From contig NZ_APLF01000004.1 of the NCBI RefSeq assembly GCF_000355905.1, positions 124,001 to 188,000 on the forward strand: a stretch of DNA of 64,000 bases, read 5' to 3'. Positions 26,495-35,356 of this stretch are shown here, piece after piece (positions within the stretch are counted from its first letter, which is position 1; each line of letters begins with the position of its first letter). The DNA is from Psychroflexus gondwanensis ACAM 44. Lineage in GTDB: Bacteria > Bacteroidota > Bacteroidia > Flavobacteriales > Flavobacteriaceae. Position numbers and translations under genes: made by a program. The notes below the pieces were generated by a model, which saw nothing but the letters and a program-made list of their open reading frames with translations, was not told the origin of the DNA and made no database searches.

Positions 26495-28504
26495 TTAATA
26501 GTTATTTAATCTTTTGAGTTCGTTTTCAAATTTCAGTTTTGCTAAATATTGGTCCTCTAATTCTTTGGCAAATGGGATAGGTGTGGATAAACTAGCAACT
26601 CTTTTTATTGGTGCATCTAGATATTCAAAGCAATGTTCTGAAATAAGTGCGGAGATATCGGAAGCAATTCCTCCAAACAAAGAGTCTTCTTGGAGTATAA
26701 TTACTTTCCCAGTTTTCTTTACTGAAGTAAAAATAGCGGTTTCATCTAGGGGGGATAAACTTCTTAGATCCAAAACCTCAGCAGAAATCTCTGGACAACG
26801 TTCTAAAACTTCTAAAGCCCAATGAACTGCAGCGCCAAAAGTAATTACTGTAATACCCTTGCCTTCTTTTAAGAGGTTAGCTTTCCCAATTTCAATAGAG
26901 AAATAATCTTCATATACATCTTCTCTTATGCTTCTATATAAGGCTTTATGCTCAAAAAAGAGAACTGGGTTTGGGTCTTCTATAGCTGCTGCCAAAAGAC
27001 CTTTTGCATCTTGTGGCGAAGACGGATAAACCACTTTAAGACCAGGAATCTTTGTAAACCAAGCTTCGTTGGTTTGACTATGAAATGGCCCCGCTCCTAC
27101 TCCTGCCCCACAGGGCATACGAATAACAACATCTGCTTTTTGACCCCATCTGTAGTGAACTTTTGCCAGATAATTCGCAATTGGATTGAAACCAGAAGTC
27201 ACAAAATCACTAAACTGCATTTCAACTACAGATTTTATATCTTGTATGGATAGTCCCATAGCCGCCGAGACAATAGCAGACTCGCATATTGGGGTGTTTC
27301 TTACTCTATCCTTTCCAAACTTTTCGACAAAGCCATCCGTAATTTTAAAAACCCCTCCATATTCAGCTATATCTTGGCCCATAATAACCATCGTCTTGTA
27401 TTTCTCCATACTCTGCTCGAGGCCTTTCGAAATAGCATCAATAAATCGCATTTCAATTTTATGAGAAGGTTTTTGATGCTCATCGAGAGTGAACTGCTGG
27501 TATACATCCTCTAATTCTAGCTTTTCATCTGGCTCAATGCTAGGCTCTTTGTTGGTTCTCTTCAGATGTTCATTGATTTCTGATTTTATGTCAGATTTAA
27601 ATTTTGAAATCTCTTCTCTGGTTATAAATTCAGATTCAAGCAAGAACAGTTCATAATTTTCAACTGGATCTTGTTTTTCCCAATAGTCCATCAATTCCTC
27701 CGGAACATATTTAGTACCACTAGCTTCTTCGTGCCCTCTCCTTCTAAAGGTTTTAAACTCAATCAAAACAGGTCTAGGATTCTCTCTAACCTCTTCAGCA
27801 ATTTCTTTCATTTTAGTGAAGACTTCTACAATATTATTGCCCTCTATAATATGAGATTCCATACCGTAGCCCTTACCTTTATCTGCAATATGTTCACAGT
27901 TGAACTGTTCGGATACAGGAGTTGAAAGCCCGTAGCCGTTATTTTCTACGCAAAACAAAACAGGCAATTGCCAAACAGAAGCTATATTAAGAGCTTCGTG
28001 AAAATCGCCTTCACTAGTTCCTCCTTCTCCAGTAAACACTGCAGTTACAGCTTTTTCATTCTTTAACTTATGCGCTAAAGCAATACCGTCTGCTACACCA
28101 AGTTGTGGGCCTAAGTGAGAAATCATACCAATAATTTTATACTCTTGAGTACCAAAATGAAAACTTCGATCTCGGCCTTTTGTAAAGCCATTTGACTTTC
28201 CCTGCCATTGAGAAAATAAACGATACAAAGGAATCCCTCTCTCCGTAAACACCCCTAAATTCCTATGCATGGGTAAGATATATTCTTCTTTATTTAAAGC
28301 CTTGGTGACCCCTATAGCAATAGCTTCTTGACCAATGCCAGAAAACCATTTCGATATTTTTCCTTGCCTTAAGAGTATTAACATTTTTTCCTCTATAAGT
28401 CGTGGCTTTAGCAAACTGCGATAAAGATCAATATGATTTTCTCTGGAAAGAGAGTGATGTTTAAAATCCATAGGTGTTGTTTTGTAAGTTTTCAAATTTA
28501 TCAT
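26495..28504 (-). CDS. Fused alpha/beta 2-oxoacid dehydrogenase E1 component
   Basis: One 669-residue polypeptide holds both E1 subunits. The alpha part (about 25-330) has the ThDP motif GEGGTSEG (159-166) ending in NN at 188-189; the beta part (about 345-665) has MGQDIAEYGGVFKIT and PCGAGVGAGPFHSQ. Fusion proteins like this in Bacteroidota are annotated as branched-chain 2-oxoisovalerate dehydrogenase E1, giving acyl-CoA primers for iso-branched fatty acids; pyruvate as substrate is less likely. E2 and E3 are not nearby. An internal ATG at 28471 (MDFKHH) is an equally plausible start. Confidence 0.88.
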   Translation of the reverse strand: MINLKTYKTTPMDFKHHSLSRENHIDLYRSLLKPRLIEEKMLILLRQGKISKWFSGIGQEAIAIGVTKALNKEEYILPMHRNLGVFTERGIPLYRLFSQWQGKSNGFTKGRDRSFHFGTQEYKIIGMISHLGPQLGVADGIALAHKLKNEKAVTAVFTGEGGTSEGDFHEALNIASVWQLPVLFCVENNGYGLSTPVSEQFNCEHIADKGKGYGMESHIIEGNNIVEVFTKMKEIAEEVRENPRPVLIEFKTFRRRGHEEASGTKYVPEELMDYWEKQDPVENYELFLLESEFITREEISKFKSDIKSEINEHLKRTNKEPSIEPDEKLELEDVYQQFTLDEHQKPSHKIEMRFIDAISKGLEQSMEKYKTMVIMGQDIAEYGGVFKITDGFVEKFGKDRVRNTPICESAIVSAAMGLSIQDIKSVVEMQFSDFVTSGFNPIANYLAKVHYRWGQKADVVIRMPCGAGVGAGPFHSQTNEAWFTKIPGLKVVYPSSPQDAKGLLAAAIEDPNPVLFFEHKALYRSIREDVYEDYFSIEIGKANLLKEGKGITVITFGAAVHWALEVLERCPEISAEVLDLRSLSPLDETAIFTSVKKTGKVIILQEDSLFGGIASDISALISEHCFEYLDAPIKRVASLSTPIPFAKELEDQYLAKLKFENELKRLNNY

Positions 28505-28586
28505 AATGATAATTCATAATTAATAGGAATCTGAAAATTCTTGTTGAATAAAATTCATTAAATTTGTATTTCTAAAATTTCCACGT

Positions 28587-29543
28587 ATGTCTATGACCAA
28601 TATACCCAGTGTAAATCTATCAGATTTTTTATCTGATGACCCAAAAAGAAAACAAAAATTCGTCAATGAAATTGGCTCCGCCTACGAAGAAATAGGTTTT
28701 GTAGCTTTAAATCATCATTTTTTAGATGAAAAATTGGTAGAAGAACTTTACTCTCAAGTAAAAGCCTTTTTTGAACTTTCTGAGGATGCAAAAAAGAAGT
28801 ATGAGCGTGAGGATTTGGGGGGACAACGCGGATATGTTTCCTTTGGAAAAGAGCATGCTAAAGGCAAAAAAGAGGGAGATCTTAAAGAGTTTTGGCACTT
28901 TGGGCAAGAACCAGCTGAGAATGCAAATCTAACTGAAGAATATCCAGCAAACATAAACGTTGAAGAATTACCTCAGTTTAATAAGGTAGGTATGCAAGCT
29001 TATAAAATGTTGGAAAAGACTGGAATTTATGTTCTAAGAGCTTTAGCCTTATACATTGGGTTAGATGAGTTTTATTTTGACCACTGGGCAAGCAACGGAA
29101 ACTCCATACTTCGTCCTATCCACTATCCGCCTATTAAAACCGAACCAAAAGGGGCCGTAAGGGCAGGTGCTCATGGAGATATCAATCTCATTACTTTGCT
29201 TATGGGTGCCTCTGCTGGTGGCTTGCAAGTAAAAAGAAAAGATGGCGAATGGATTGATGCGATTCCCAAACAAGATGAGTTGGTTATCAACGTAGGAGAT
29301 ATGCTGGAAAGGCACACCAATAATAAACTCAAGTCCACTATACATAGAGTGACCAATCCTCCTAAAAAAGAGTGGGATAAACCAAGATATTCAATTCCAT
29401 TCTTCTTACATCCTAGAAGTGAAATGCCTCTAGACTGTTTGGAAGAATGTAGTTCTGAAGACAACCCAAAACAGTATGAAGATATTACCGCAGGCGAATT
29501 TCTAACTCAGCGCTTAATAGAAATTGGCCTTATTAAAAAATAA
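28587..29543 (+). CDS. Isopenicillin N synthase-family Fe(II)/2-oxoglutarate oxygenase
   Basis: The 318-residue oxygenase has an N-terminal DIOX_N domain (about 5-115) and a jelly-roll catalytic domain with the iron triad His196-X-Asp198 (AHGDIN) and His253 (STIHRV), plus RYSIPFF (267-273) that binds 2-oxoglutarate. The family hydroxylates or desaturates small molecules; the substrate cannot be read here. It is divergent from the E1 gene and followed by the SUI1 gene after three bases. TAAATTTG at 28559-28566 is a likely -7 element. Confidence 0.9.
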   Translation: MSMTNIPSVNLSDFLSDDPKRKQKFVNEIGSAYEEIGFVALNHHFLDEKLVEELYSQVKAFFELSEDAKKKYEREDLGGQRGYVSFGKEHAKGKKEGDLKEFWHFGQEPAENANLTEEYPANINVEELPQFNKVGMQAYKMLEKTGIYVLRALALYIGLDEFYFDHWASNGNSILRPIHYPPIKTEPKGAVRAGAHGDINLITLLMGASAGGLQVKRKDGEWIDAIPKQDELVINVGDMLERHTNNKLKSTIHRVTNPPKKEWDKPRYSIPFFLHPRSEMPLDCLEECSSEDNPKQYEDITAGEFLTQRLIEIGLIKK

Positions 29544-29546
29544 ATT

Positions 29547-29882
29547 ATGGATCTTAAAGATCAATTAAAGGATTTATTTCCAGATCACGAATCTCAGGAG
29601 AACAGTCAACCTCCATCCAAAAGTGAAGAGTTGGATATTTGGCTTCAAGACGATCCTCTTATTTGCGAATATTCTAAAAGAAAAGGGAAAGCAAACACCT
29701 TGATAAAAGGCTATTCTGGAGCAAAGAAAGATTTCCAAAACCTCACCAAAGTTTTAAAAAAAGAGATTGGTGTTGGAGGGAGTCATAAAGAGGAGGTCAT
29801 CATCATTCAGGGAGATTACCGAGATCAAATCATGCAAATCCTAAAAGATATCGGTTTCAATGTAAAGCGCGTTGGAGGCTAG
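29547..29882 (+). CDS. SUI1/eIF1-like translation factor (YciH type)
   Basis: The 111-residue protein has a charged N-terminal stretch and the SUI1 fold in its second half: LIKGYSGAKKDFQNLTKVLK, then GGSHKEEVIIIQGDYRDQI. This is the bacterial YciH relative of eIF1, reported to act as an accessory factor in initiation fidelity in E. coli. It is probably co-transcribed with the oxygenase gene because only three bases separate them. Confidence 0.9.
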   Translation: MDLKDQLKDLFPDHESQENSQPPSKSEELDIWLQDDPLICEYSKRKGKANTLIKGYSGAKKDFQNLTKVLKKEIGVGGSHKEEVIIIQGDYRDQIMQILKDIGFNVKRVGG

Positions 29883-30052
29883 TTTCAACCTAGGAATCTT
29901 ATAGCCTAAATCAAAATCCTATTAAGTGAATTGACCTCAAAAAACAAGTCTAGTTTCTACATCAAGAATCTATTGTTTGTCTAGATCAATTTCAATATTT
30001 TAAATAAAACATTTGGATTGGAAGTTCATCCCAATCCATCAAAACAATTAAT

Positions 30053-30925
30053 ATGCCTATAGCATCATCAGAATTAATCTTAAATCCAGACGGTAGCCTC
30101 TATCACCTCAATTTAAAACCAGAGGATATTGCCCATACCATTATCACCGTGGGAGATCAAGAACGGGTTGCAAAAGTAACCTCCTATTTTGATGAGATTA
30201 TTTTTGAAACTCAAAAGAGAGAGTTCAAAACTCAAACTGGATTTTATAAAGGCAAAAAAATCACTGTCATCTCTACAGGAATTGGTATTGATAACATAGA
30301 TATTGTTCTTAATGAACTAGATGCCTTAGTTAATATCGATTTAAAAACTAGGGAACTTAAAAAGAATCATCAGAAGCTAACTATTGTAAGGATAGGAACG
30401 TCTGGTGGGATTCAGCCTTTCGTAGACTTAGATAAATTTGTGATGAGTGAAGCTAGTGTTGGATTTGATGGCTTGCTGCATTATTATAAAAACGATGTGA
30501 CCAATGTAGAGGCGACAAAAGCTTTATGCGATCATCTAAAGGTTTCACCAAAAAAACCTCAACCTTACATCGTTGACGCAGATCAGACTCTCATCGACCA
30601 TTTCCTTAAAGAGTCAAATGTTGTCCTTGGATATACAGGAACGAATTTAGGCTTTTATGGACCCCAAGGAAGAACTTTACGTCTTCAGCTAGAAGATCCA
30701 GATTTTATAGACCAACTCGTATCCTTTAGATATGAAAATCATAGCATAACTAACCTGGAGATGGAAACCAGTGCAATTTACAGTTTAGCCAAACTTCTTG
30801 GCCATAGAGCTTTATCCATGAACGCCATCATTGCCAATAGAGCAACAGGCGGATTTAGTAAAGACCCCAAAGCGTCTGTAGATTCTCTTATTCGTTTCAC
30901 CCTAGACAAATTATCTAAGCTTTAA
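30053..30925 (+). CDS. Nucleoside phosphorylase (uridine/purine phosphorylase family)
   Basis: The 290-residue enzyme of the NP-I family has the phosphate-site pattern VGDQERV (33-39), STGIGIDN in the second motif, RIGTSGGIQ near 110 and NLEMETSAIY (about 236-245) with the ribose-binding Met-Glu. It splits nucleosides with phosphate in salvage. Compared with classical Udp it has a long N-terminal tail. The upstream 170-base gap holds only an eight-base palindromic GGATTGG/CCAATCC pair and no ORF. It is followed after one base by a binding-protein-like gene. Confidence 0.9.
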   Translation: MPIASSELILNPDGSLYHLNLKPEDIAHTIITVGDQERVAKVTSYFDEIIFETQKREFKTQTGFYKGKKITVISTGIGIDNIDIVLNELDALVNIDLKTRELKKNHQKLTIVRIGTSGGIQPFVDLDKFVMSEASVGFDGLLHYYKNDVTNVEATKALCDHLKVSPKKPQPYIVDADQTLIDHFLKESNVVLGYTGTNLGFYGPQGRTLRLQLEDPDFIDQLVSFRYENHSITNLEMETSAIYSLAKLLGHRALSMNAIIANRATGGFSKDPKASVDSLIRFTLDKLSKL

Positions 30926-30926
30926 G

Positions 30927-31787
30927 ATGATGAGTAATAAGATGAAACACATTAGAGTGGGTGGTGTCCCAGAACATTTTAATCTACCGTGGCATTTATG
31001 CATCGAAAATAAAGAATTCGAATCGCATGATATAAACCTCACTTGGACAGATTTTCATGGCGGAACAGGAGAAATGAGTGAAGCTCTTAAAAATGATGAT
31101 GTTGATGTTGCCGTTATGCTTACGGAAGGTTCCATAAAAGAAATCTGCGAAGGCAACCCATTCAAGATTTTACAAAGTTATGTGCAGACTCCCCTTATGT
31201 GGGGCATTCATGTTGATGCTAACTCCAAGCACCATGTTATGAAGGATTTAAGAGGTAAGACCGCTGCTATAAGTCGTTACGGATCTGGATCGCACCTTAT
31301 GACGTATGTGAATAGCAATAATAATAACTGGGATACAAAACATTTGGATTTTAAAATCATTAAAAATTTAAATGGTGCAGTAGAATCTCTTACTGAAGGG
31401 ACATCAGATTATTTTTTATGGGAACACTTCACGACCAAACCTTTAGTAGATAAAGGAATCTTTAGAAGAATAGATGATGTCCCTTCACCTTGGCCGTGTT
31501 TTGTAATTGTAACCACTGAAACATTTATAAAAAATAATTCTGAAGTTATTCCTGCTATTTTAAAACCGCTTAACCAGAAAAGCAAAGCTTTTAAAACAAT
31601 TGAAAACATTGAGGACTTAGTTTCAAAACGCTATCAACTTAAAATTGAAGATGTTAAACAGTGGCTTTCCATAACGGAATGGAGCCAAAAACAAATTTCT
31701 GAAGATGATGTTTTTATCACTCAAAAAAAATTAATTGACCTGGGGCTGATTTCAAAGGGAAAAACTTATTCTGAAATTATTTATTGA
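30927..31787 (+). CDS. Periplasmic-binding-fold protein without signal peptide
   Basis: The 286-residue protein has the two-lobe ligand-binding fold of SsuA/THI5-type substrate-binding proteins: KHIRVGGVPEHFNLPWHLC at the start, HGGTGEMSEALKNDDVDVAVML (about 50-70) and DLRGKTAAISRYGSGSH (about 107-123). Uniquely for that fold there is no leader or lipobox, so it should stay in the cytosol. No ABC permease or ATPase genes are near. It may bind a metabolite as part of an enzyme or sensor; the function is unknown. It is coupled to the nucleoside phosphorylase gene by a one-base gap. Confidence 0.8.
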   Translation: MMSNKMKHIRVGGVPEHFNLPWHLCIENKEFESHDINLTWTDFHGGTGEMSEALKNDDVDVAVMLTEGSIKEICEGNPFKILQSYVQTPLMWGIHVDANSKHHVMKDLRGKTAAISRYGSGSHLMTYVNSNNNNWDTKHLDFKIIKNLNGAVESLTEGTSDYFLWEHFTTKPLVDKGIFRRIDDVPSPWPCFVIVTTETFIKNNSEVIPAILKPLNQKSKAFKTIENIEDLVSKRYQLKIEDVKQWLSITEWSQKQISEDDVFITQKKLIDLGLISKGKTYSEIIY

Positions 31788-31860
31788 TCCACGCAACCAA
31801 TCCTATTATTTAGCATCTATATTAAAGGATAAAGCTTTATCCTGAAACCAAAAATTACTT

Positions 31861-32052
31861 ATGATTTATTTGATTATACTTATCTCTCTATTACTAATCA
31901 ATTTAGCACTACTCAAATTCAGCTGCGATTGTCCTGATTTTGTTTCTAAAAAATCGAAGAAGAAACTTTTGAAAAAGAATATAAAAATCAATACTCCAAA
32001 AGTCTGGTCTAAAGAAACAACTGCCTCAGACCCTGTACTTGCTGATAAATAG
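31861..32052 (+). CDS. Small membrane protein, unknown
   Basis: The 63-residue product has one N-terminal membrane helix (about 2-20), then FSCDCPDF and a lysine-rich tail. It starts at an ATG 73 bases after the previous gene and stops four bases before the convergent ung stop. No family is recognised. Codon use looks like the neighbours, so I think it is real, with moderate confidence. Confidence 0.5.
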   Translation: MIYLIILISLLLINLALLKFSCDCPDFVSKKSKKKLLKKNIKINTPKVWSKETTASDPVLADK

Positions 32053-32056
32053 AGAA

Positions 32057-32722
32057 TTACCAGTTTACTGGGGAAGTATTTTGTTTAACTAAAATCGTAT
32101 TCGTTTCACTGAAATGTTTGTTGCCAAACCAATAGCCTCTATTTGCGCTTAATGGTGAAGGGTGACCGGAAGTTAGAATATGATGCTTTACCGGGTTGAT
32201 TAATTTCGATTTCTTCTTAGCATAACCACCCCAAAGTAAGAAGACTATTCCTTCCCTTTCTGAAGATAATTTTCTGATCACTTCGTCTGTAAAAATCTCC
32301 CAGCCTTTATTTTGATGACTCCCTGCCTCGTGCGCTCTAACGGTTAAAGTAGCATTGAGTAGTAAGACTCCTTGTTTAGCCCAAGATTCTAAATTACCAT
32401 GCTCTGGGATTTCTATATTTAGATCTTCTTTCAATTCTTTGTAGATATTGATAAGGGAAGGAGGAGCCGATATTCCTTTAGGGACAGAAAACGATAAGCC
32501 ATGAGCCTGCTCCGGACCATGATAAGGATCCTGTCCCAAAATCACCACTTTGGTCTTTTCGAATGGGCAAAACTCGAAGGCATTGAAAATATCTGCCCCT
32601 TTAGGATAACAGGTATAGTTTTTATATTCAGTCTTTATGAAAGTTATAAGGGACTTGAAATAAGGTTTATTAAACTCATCTTTTAAGATTTTTTTCCAAT
32701 TTGCTTCAATCTTTACCTCCAT
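32057..32722 (-). CDS. ung: Uracil-DNA glycosylase
   Basis: Ung removes uracil from DNA in base-excision repair. The 221-residue protein has the catalytic motif GQDPYHG (63-69, Asp65 and the Tyr wedge), FSVPKG (76-81), LLLNATLTV and the C-terminal HPSPLSANRG (186-195), all of family 1. The length is typical. It is divergent from mutS2, 44 bases apart, so two DNA-repair genes share this promoter region. Confidence 0.97.
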   Translation of the reverse strand: MEVKIEANWKKILKDEFNKPYFKSLITFIKTEYKNYTCYPKGADIFNAFEFCPFEKTKVVILGQDPYHGPEQAHGLSFSVPKGISAPPSLINIYKELKEDLNIEIPEHGNLESWAKQGVLLLNATLTVRAHEAGSHQNKGWEIFTDEVIRKLSSEREGIVFLLWGGYAKKKSKLINPVKHHILTSGHPSPLSANRGYWFGNKHFSETNTILVKQNTSPVNW

Positions 32723-32766
32723 ATATTATGCGTATTTTTGCGAGACTACGAATGTAGAATTTTAGT

Positions 32767-34941
32767 ATGATAAACATTAGCGAAAAATCCTTAATAGATT
32801 TAGAATTTCCAACAATTTGTGGACAGTTGAGCACCTATTGTATCACCGAAAAGGGACAGCAAAAAGCTCTCGACCTAAAACCCTATACCTCTTATAAGTC
32901 CATCTATTTTCACCTGCAACAGACTGAAGAATACAAATCTTCAGCACTTCAGGAAAAACCTATCCCCAACCATGGCTTTGAAAGTGTAGATGAGGCCGTA
33001 AAACTTTTACACATTGAAGGGTCGGTGATGGAACTCAACGGCTTTAGAAAAATTTTAAATTTATCTGAGACCACGAATATTCACTTAAAATACTTTCAGA
33101 AGTATAAAGAACTATACCCTAATCTTTTCAGATCTACTCAACCTATAGAATATACAACTGATATTGTAGATGAGATAAGACGGATTATCGACAAATTTGG
33201 AGATGTTAAAAATGATGCCACTCCAGAACTTTTTAGAATTAGAAAGACTATAAACGTTGCTAAGGGTAAAATCAACTCTAGTTTTTCTAAAGCCTTATCA
33301 AAATATATTAGCTATGGTTACCTAGATGATATAAAAGAAACCATAGTAGATAATGTACGTGTACTTGCAGTAACAGCCATGCACAAGCGCAAAGTAAAAG
33401 GAGCTATGCTAGGGAGTTCAAAATCTGGAAATATTGTTTACATCCAACCTGAAGAAACACAAAATTCTGAAAGAGAACTAGATGAAGCTGAATATGAAGA
33501 AAAAGAGGAAGTCAATAAGATTTTAAAAGCCTTAACAAACTTCTTAAGACCTTACATAGATTTACTGAAGGAGTATCAAAATTATCTAAGTGAGATTGAC
33601 CTTGTTTCCGCTAAAGTGAAATATGCAGAGTTGTATGATGGATTACTTCCGAAAATAACCACAGATAAGGAAATCTTTTTAAAAGATGCTTATCATCCTT
33701 TATTATTGATCAATCATAACAAAACCGGAAAAAAAACCTATCCACAAGACATCACTTTAAACGATTCTCAACAAATTATCGTGATTTCTGGCCCTAATGC
33801 AGGAGGAAAAAGTATAACGCTCAAAACCATTGGCTTAGTCCAGATCATGCTCCAATCTGGTATGCTCATTCCGGTTCACGAATACTCTAGGATTTGCTTT
33901 TTCGATAAAATCCTTACCGATATTGGTGATAACCAAAGTATTGAAAACCATTTAAGTACTTACAGCTATAGGCTGAAAAACATGAAGAAGTTTTTAAAAG
34001 TCTGTGATGATAAAACTTTATTTTTAATCGATGAATTTGGTACTGGATCCGATCCTGAACTTGGTGGTGCCATAGCTGAAACCTTTTTGGAGGTCTTTCA
34101 TGAGAAAAAAGCCTACGGTATTATTACAACCCATTATGCCAACCTTAAAATGATGGCCAATGAGAATCCTGAAATCGTAAATGCTAATATGGCTTTTGAT
34201 AGCTATACTATGGAACCCTTATTTGAGCTGAAGCTAGGAGAAGCAGGAAGTTCTTTCACCTTTGAAGTTGCTCAAAAAAATGGAATCCCCTTCAGTTTGA
34301 TTAATCGGGCTAAAAAGAAAGTCGAGCGAGGTAAAATCAGGTTCGATAAAAGTATCGCTAAGCTACAAATGGAACGTTCTAAACTGGCTAAAACAAATTC
34401 AGAATTAAAATCTAAAACCACCGAAACCCAGAAAGAACAGGAAAAACTCGATGAAATTAATTCTAAAATCCAGCAGAAGCTAGAAAGTTATCAAGAACTT
34501 TACGATAGTAATCAACGTATGATTGGTATCGGAGAGAAGATCGATAAAATTGGACTACAGTACTTCAATAATAAAGATAAGAAACTGCTTTATTCCAATA
34601 TTTTAAAAGTCGTAGAAAAGGAAAATTCCAAGAGAATCAAACAGACCCGGAAAGACGAAAAAATCCAAAAGCAAAAGGAGCATAAGGTCAAGGAAGAAGC
34701 ACAAGAAAAGGTTGAAAAAATAAGGCAAAAGAAGAAAAAAGAGAAAACTAAAGAGGAAGAAAATGCTTCGAAAACTTCTGCAAAACCTATCTTCAAAAAA
34801 GGGGATTCTGTTAGACTACAAGATGGGCGTGCGGTTGGTACTATCGATAAATTTGAAAAAGGAAAGGTAGTCATCAATTATGGAATGTTTACGACCAGTG
34901 TCTCCGATAATCAAATTGAACTTGTAAAACGAGCCAAATGA
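32767..34941 (+). CDS. MutS2-type ATPase lacking the Smr domain
   Basis: The 724-residue protein has the MutS2 lever/clamp (about 1-300), Walker A GPNAGGKS (342-349), FLIDEFGTGSDP (Walker B) and TTHYANLK (H-loop), followed by a long charged coiled coil (about 515-670). It ends in an SH3/KOW-like domain with SVRLQDGRAVGTID. Classical MutS2 has a C-terminal Smr endonuclease domain of about 80 residues, which is missing. In other bacteria MutS2 acts on recombination intermediates or collided ribosomes. TATTTTTG at 32733-32740 is a likely -7 element. The next gene overlaps by four bases. Confidence 0.88.
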   Translation: MINISEKSLIDLEFPTICGQLSTYCITEKGQQKALDLKPYTSYKSIYFHLQQTEEYKSSALQEKPIPNHGFESVDEAVKLLHIEGSVMELNGFRKILNLSETTNIHLKYFQKYKELYPNLFRSTQPIEYTTDIVDEIRRIIDKFGDVKNDATPELFRIRKTINVAKGKINSSFSKALSKYISYGYLDDIKETIVDNVRVLAVTAMHKRKVKGAMLGSSKSGNIVYIQPEETQNSERELDEAEYEEKEEVNKILKALTNFLRPYIDLLKEYQNYLSEIDLVSAKVKYAELYDGLLPKITTDKEIFLKDAYHPLLLINHNKTGKKTYPQDITLNDSQQIIVISGPNAGGKSITLKTIGLVQIMLQSGMLIPVHEYSRICFFDKILTDIGDNQSIENHLSTYSYRLKNMKKFLKVCDDKTLFLIDEFGTGSDPELGGAIAETFLEVFHEKKAYGIITTHYANLKMMANENPEIVNANMAFDSYTMEPLFELKLGEAGSSFTFEVAQKNGIPFSLINRAKKKVERGKIRFDKSIAKLQMERSKLAKTNSELKSKTTETQKEQEKLDEINSKIQQKLESYQELYDSNQRMIGIGEKIDKIGLQYFNNKDKKLLYSNILKVVEKENSKRIKQTRKDEKIQKQKEHKVKEEAQEKVEKIRQKKKKEKTKEEENASKTSAKPIFKKGDSVRLQDGRAVGTIDKFEKGKVVINYGMFTTSVSDNQIELVKRAK

Positions 34942-35354
34942 ACCTACCAGAAGATAAAAAAATAGTCTTGTTTGATGGTGTTTGCAATTTCTGCAACGCT
35001 TCTGTACGCTTTATAATGAGAAGAGATAAAAAAGACCTGTATAGGTTTGCCTCTCTTCAAAGTGATCTCGGCAAAAAAATGACAGAAGAAAGGGGTATTG
35101 ATTCCTCTAAGGTGGATTCCATCATTTTAATAGATCCAGGACATGCTTATTATATTAAATCAACGGCTGCCCTCGAAATTTGTAAGGATCTAAATGGACT
35201 ATATCCTGCCTTGAGCATCTTTTTATTTATTCCCGAAGGTTTTAGAAATTTAGTTTACGATTATATAGCTAAGAATCGGTACCAATGGTTTGGAAAAACA
35301 GAAACCTGCCCTATGCCTTCAAAAGAAGAACAGACCAGGTTTCTAGATACTTAA
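34938..35354 (+). CDS. DCC-family thiol-disulfide oxidoreductase-like protein (DUF393)
   Basis: The 138-residue protein has the family hallmark VLFDGVCNFCNASVRF (10-25), with Cys16 and Cys19 as a thioredoxin-like CxxC pair, and AALEI-type helix near 75. It fits the DUF393/DCC group. Members are called oxidoreductases by motif, with no substrate established. It overlaps the end of mutS2 by four bases (ATGA), so it is in the same transcript. Confidence 0.9.
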   Translation: MNLPEDKKIVLFDGVCNFCNASVRFIMRRDKKDLYRFASLQSDLGKKMTEERGIDSSKVDSIILIDPGHAYYIKSTAALEICKDLNGLYPALSIFLFIPEGFRNLVYDYIAKNRYQWFGKTETCPMPSKEEQTRFLDT

Positions 35355-35356
35355 AA

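Noticed and set aside
29883-30052. A riboswitch or tRNA before the nucleoside phosphorylase gene.
   Set aside because: Only a short GGATTGG/CCAATCC pair is seen; no conserved RNA structure could be recognised.
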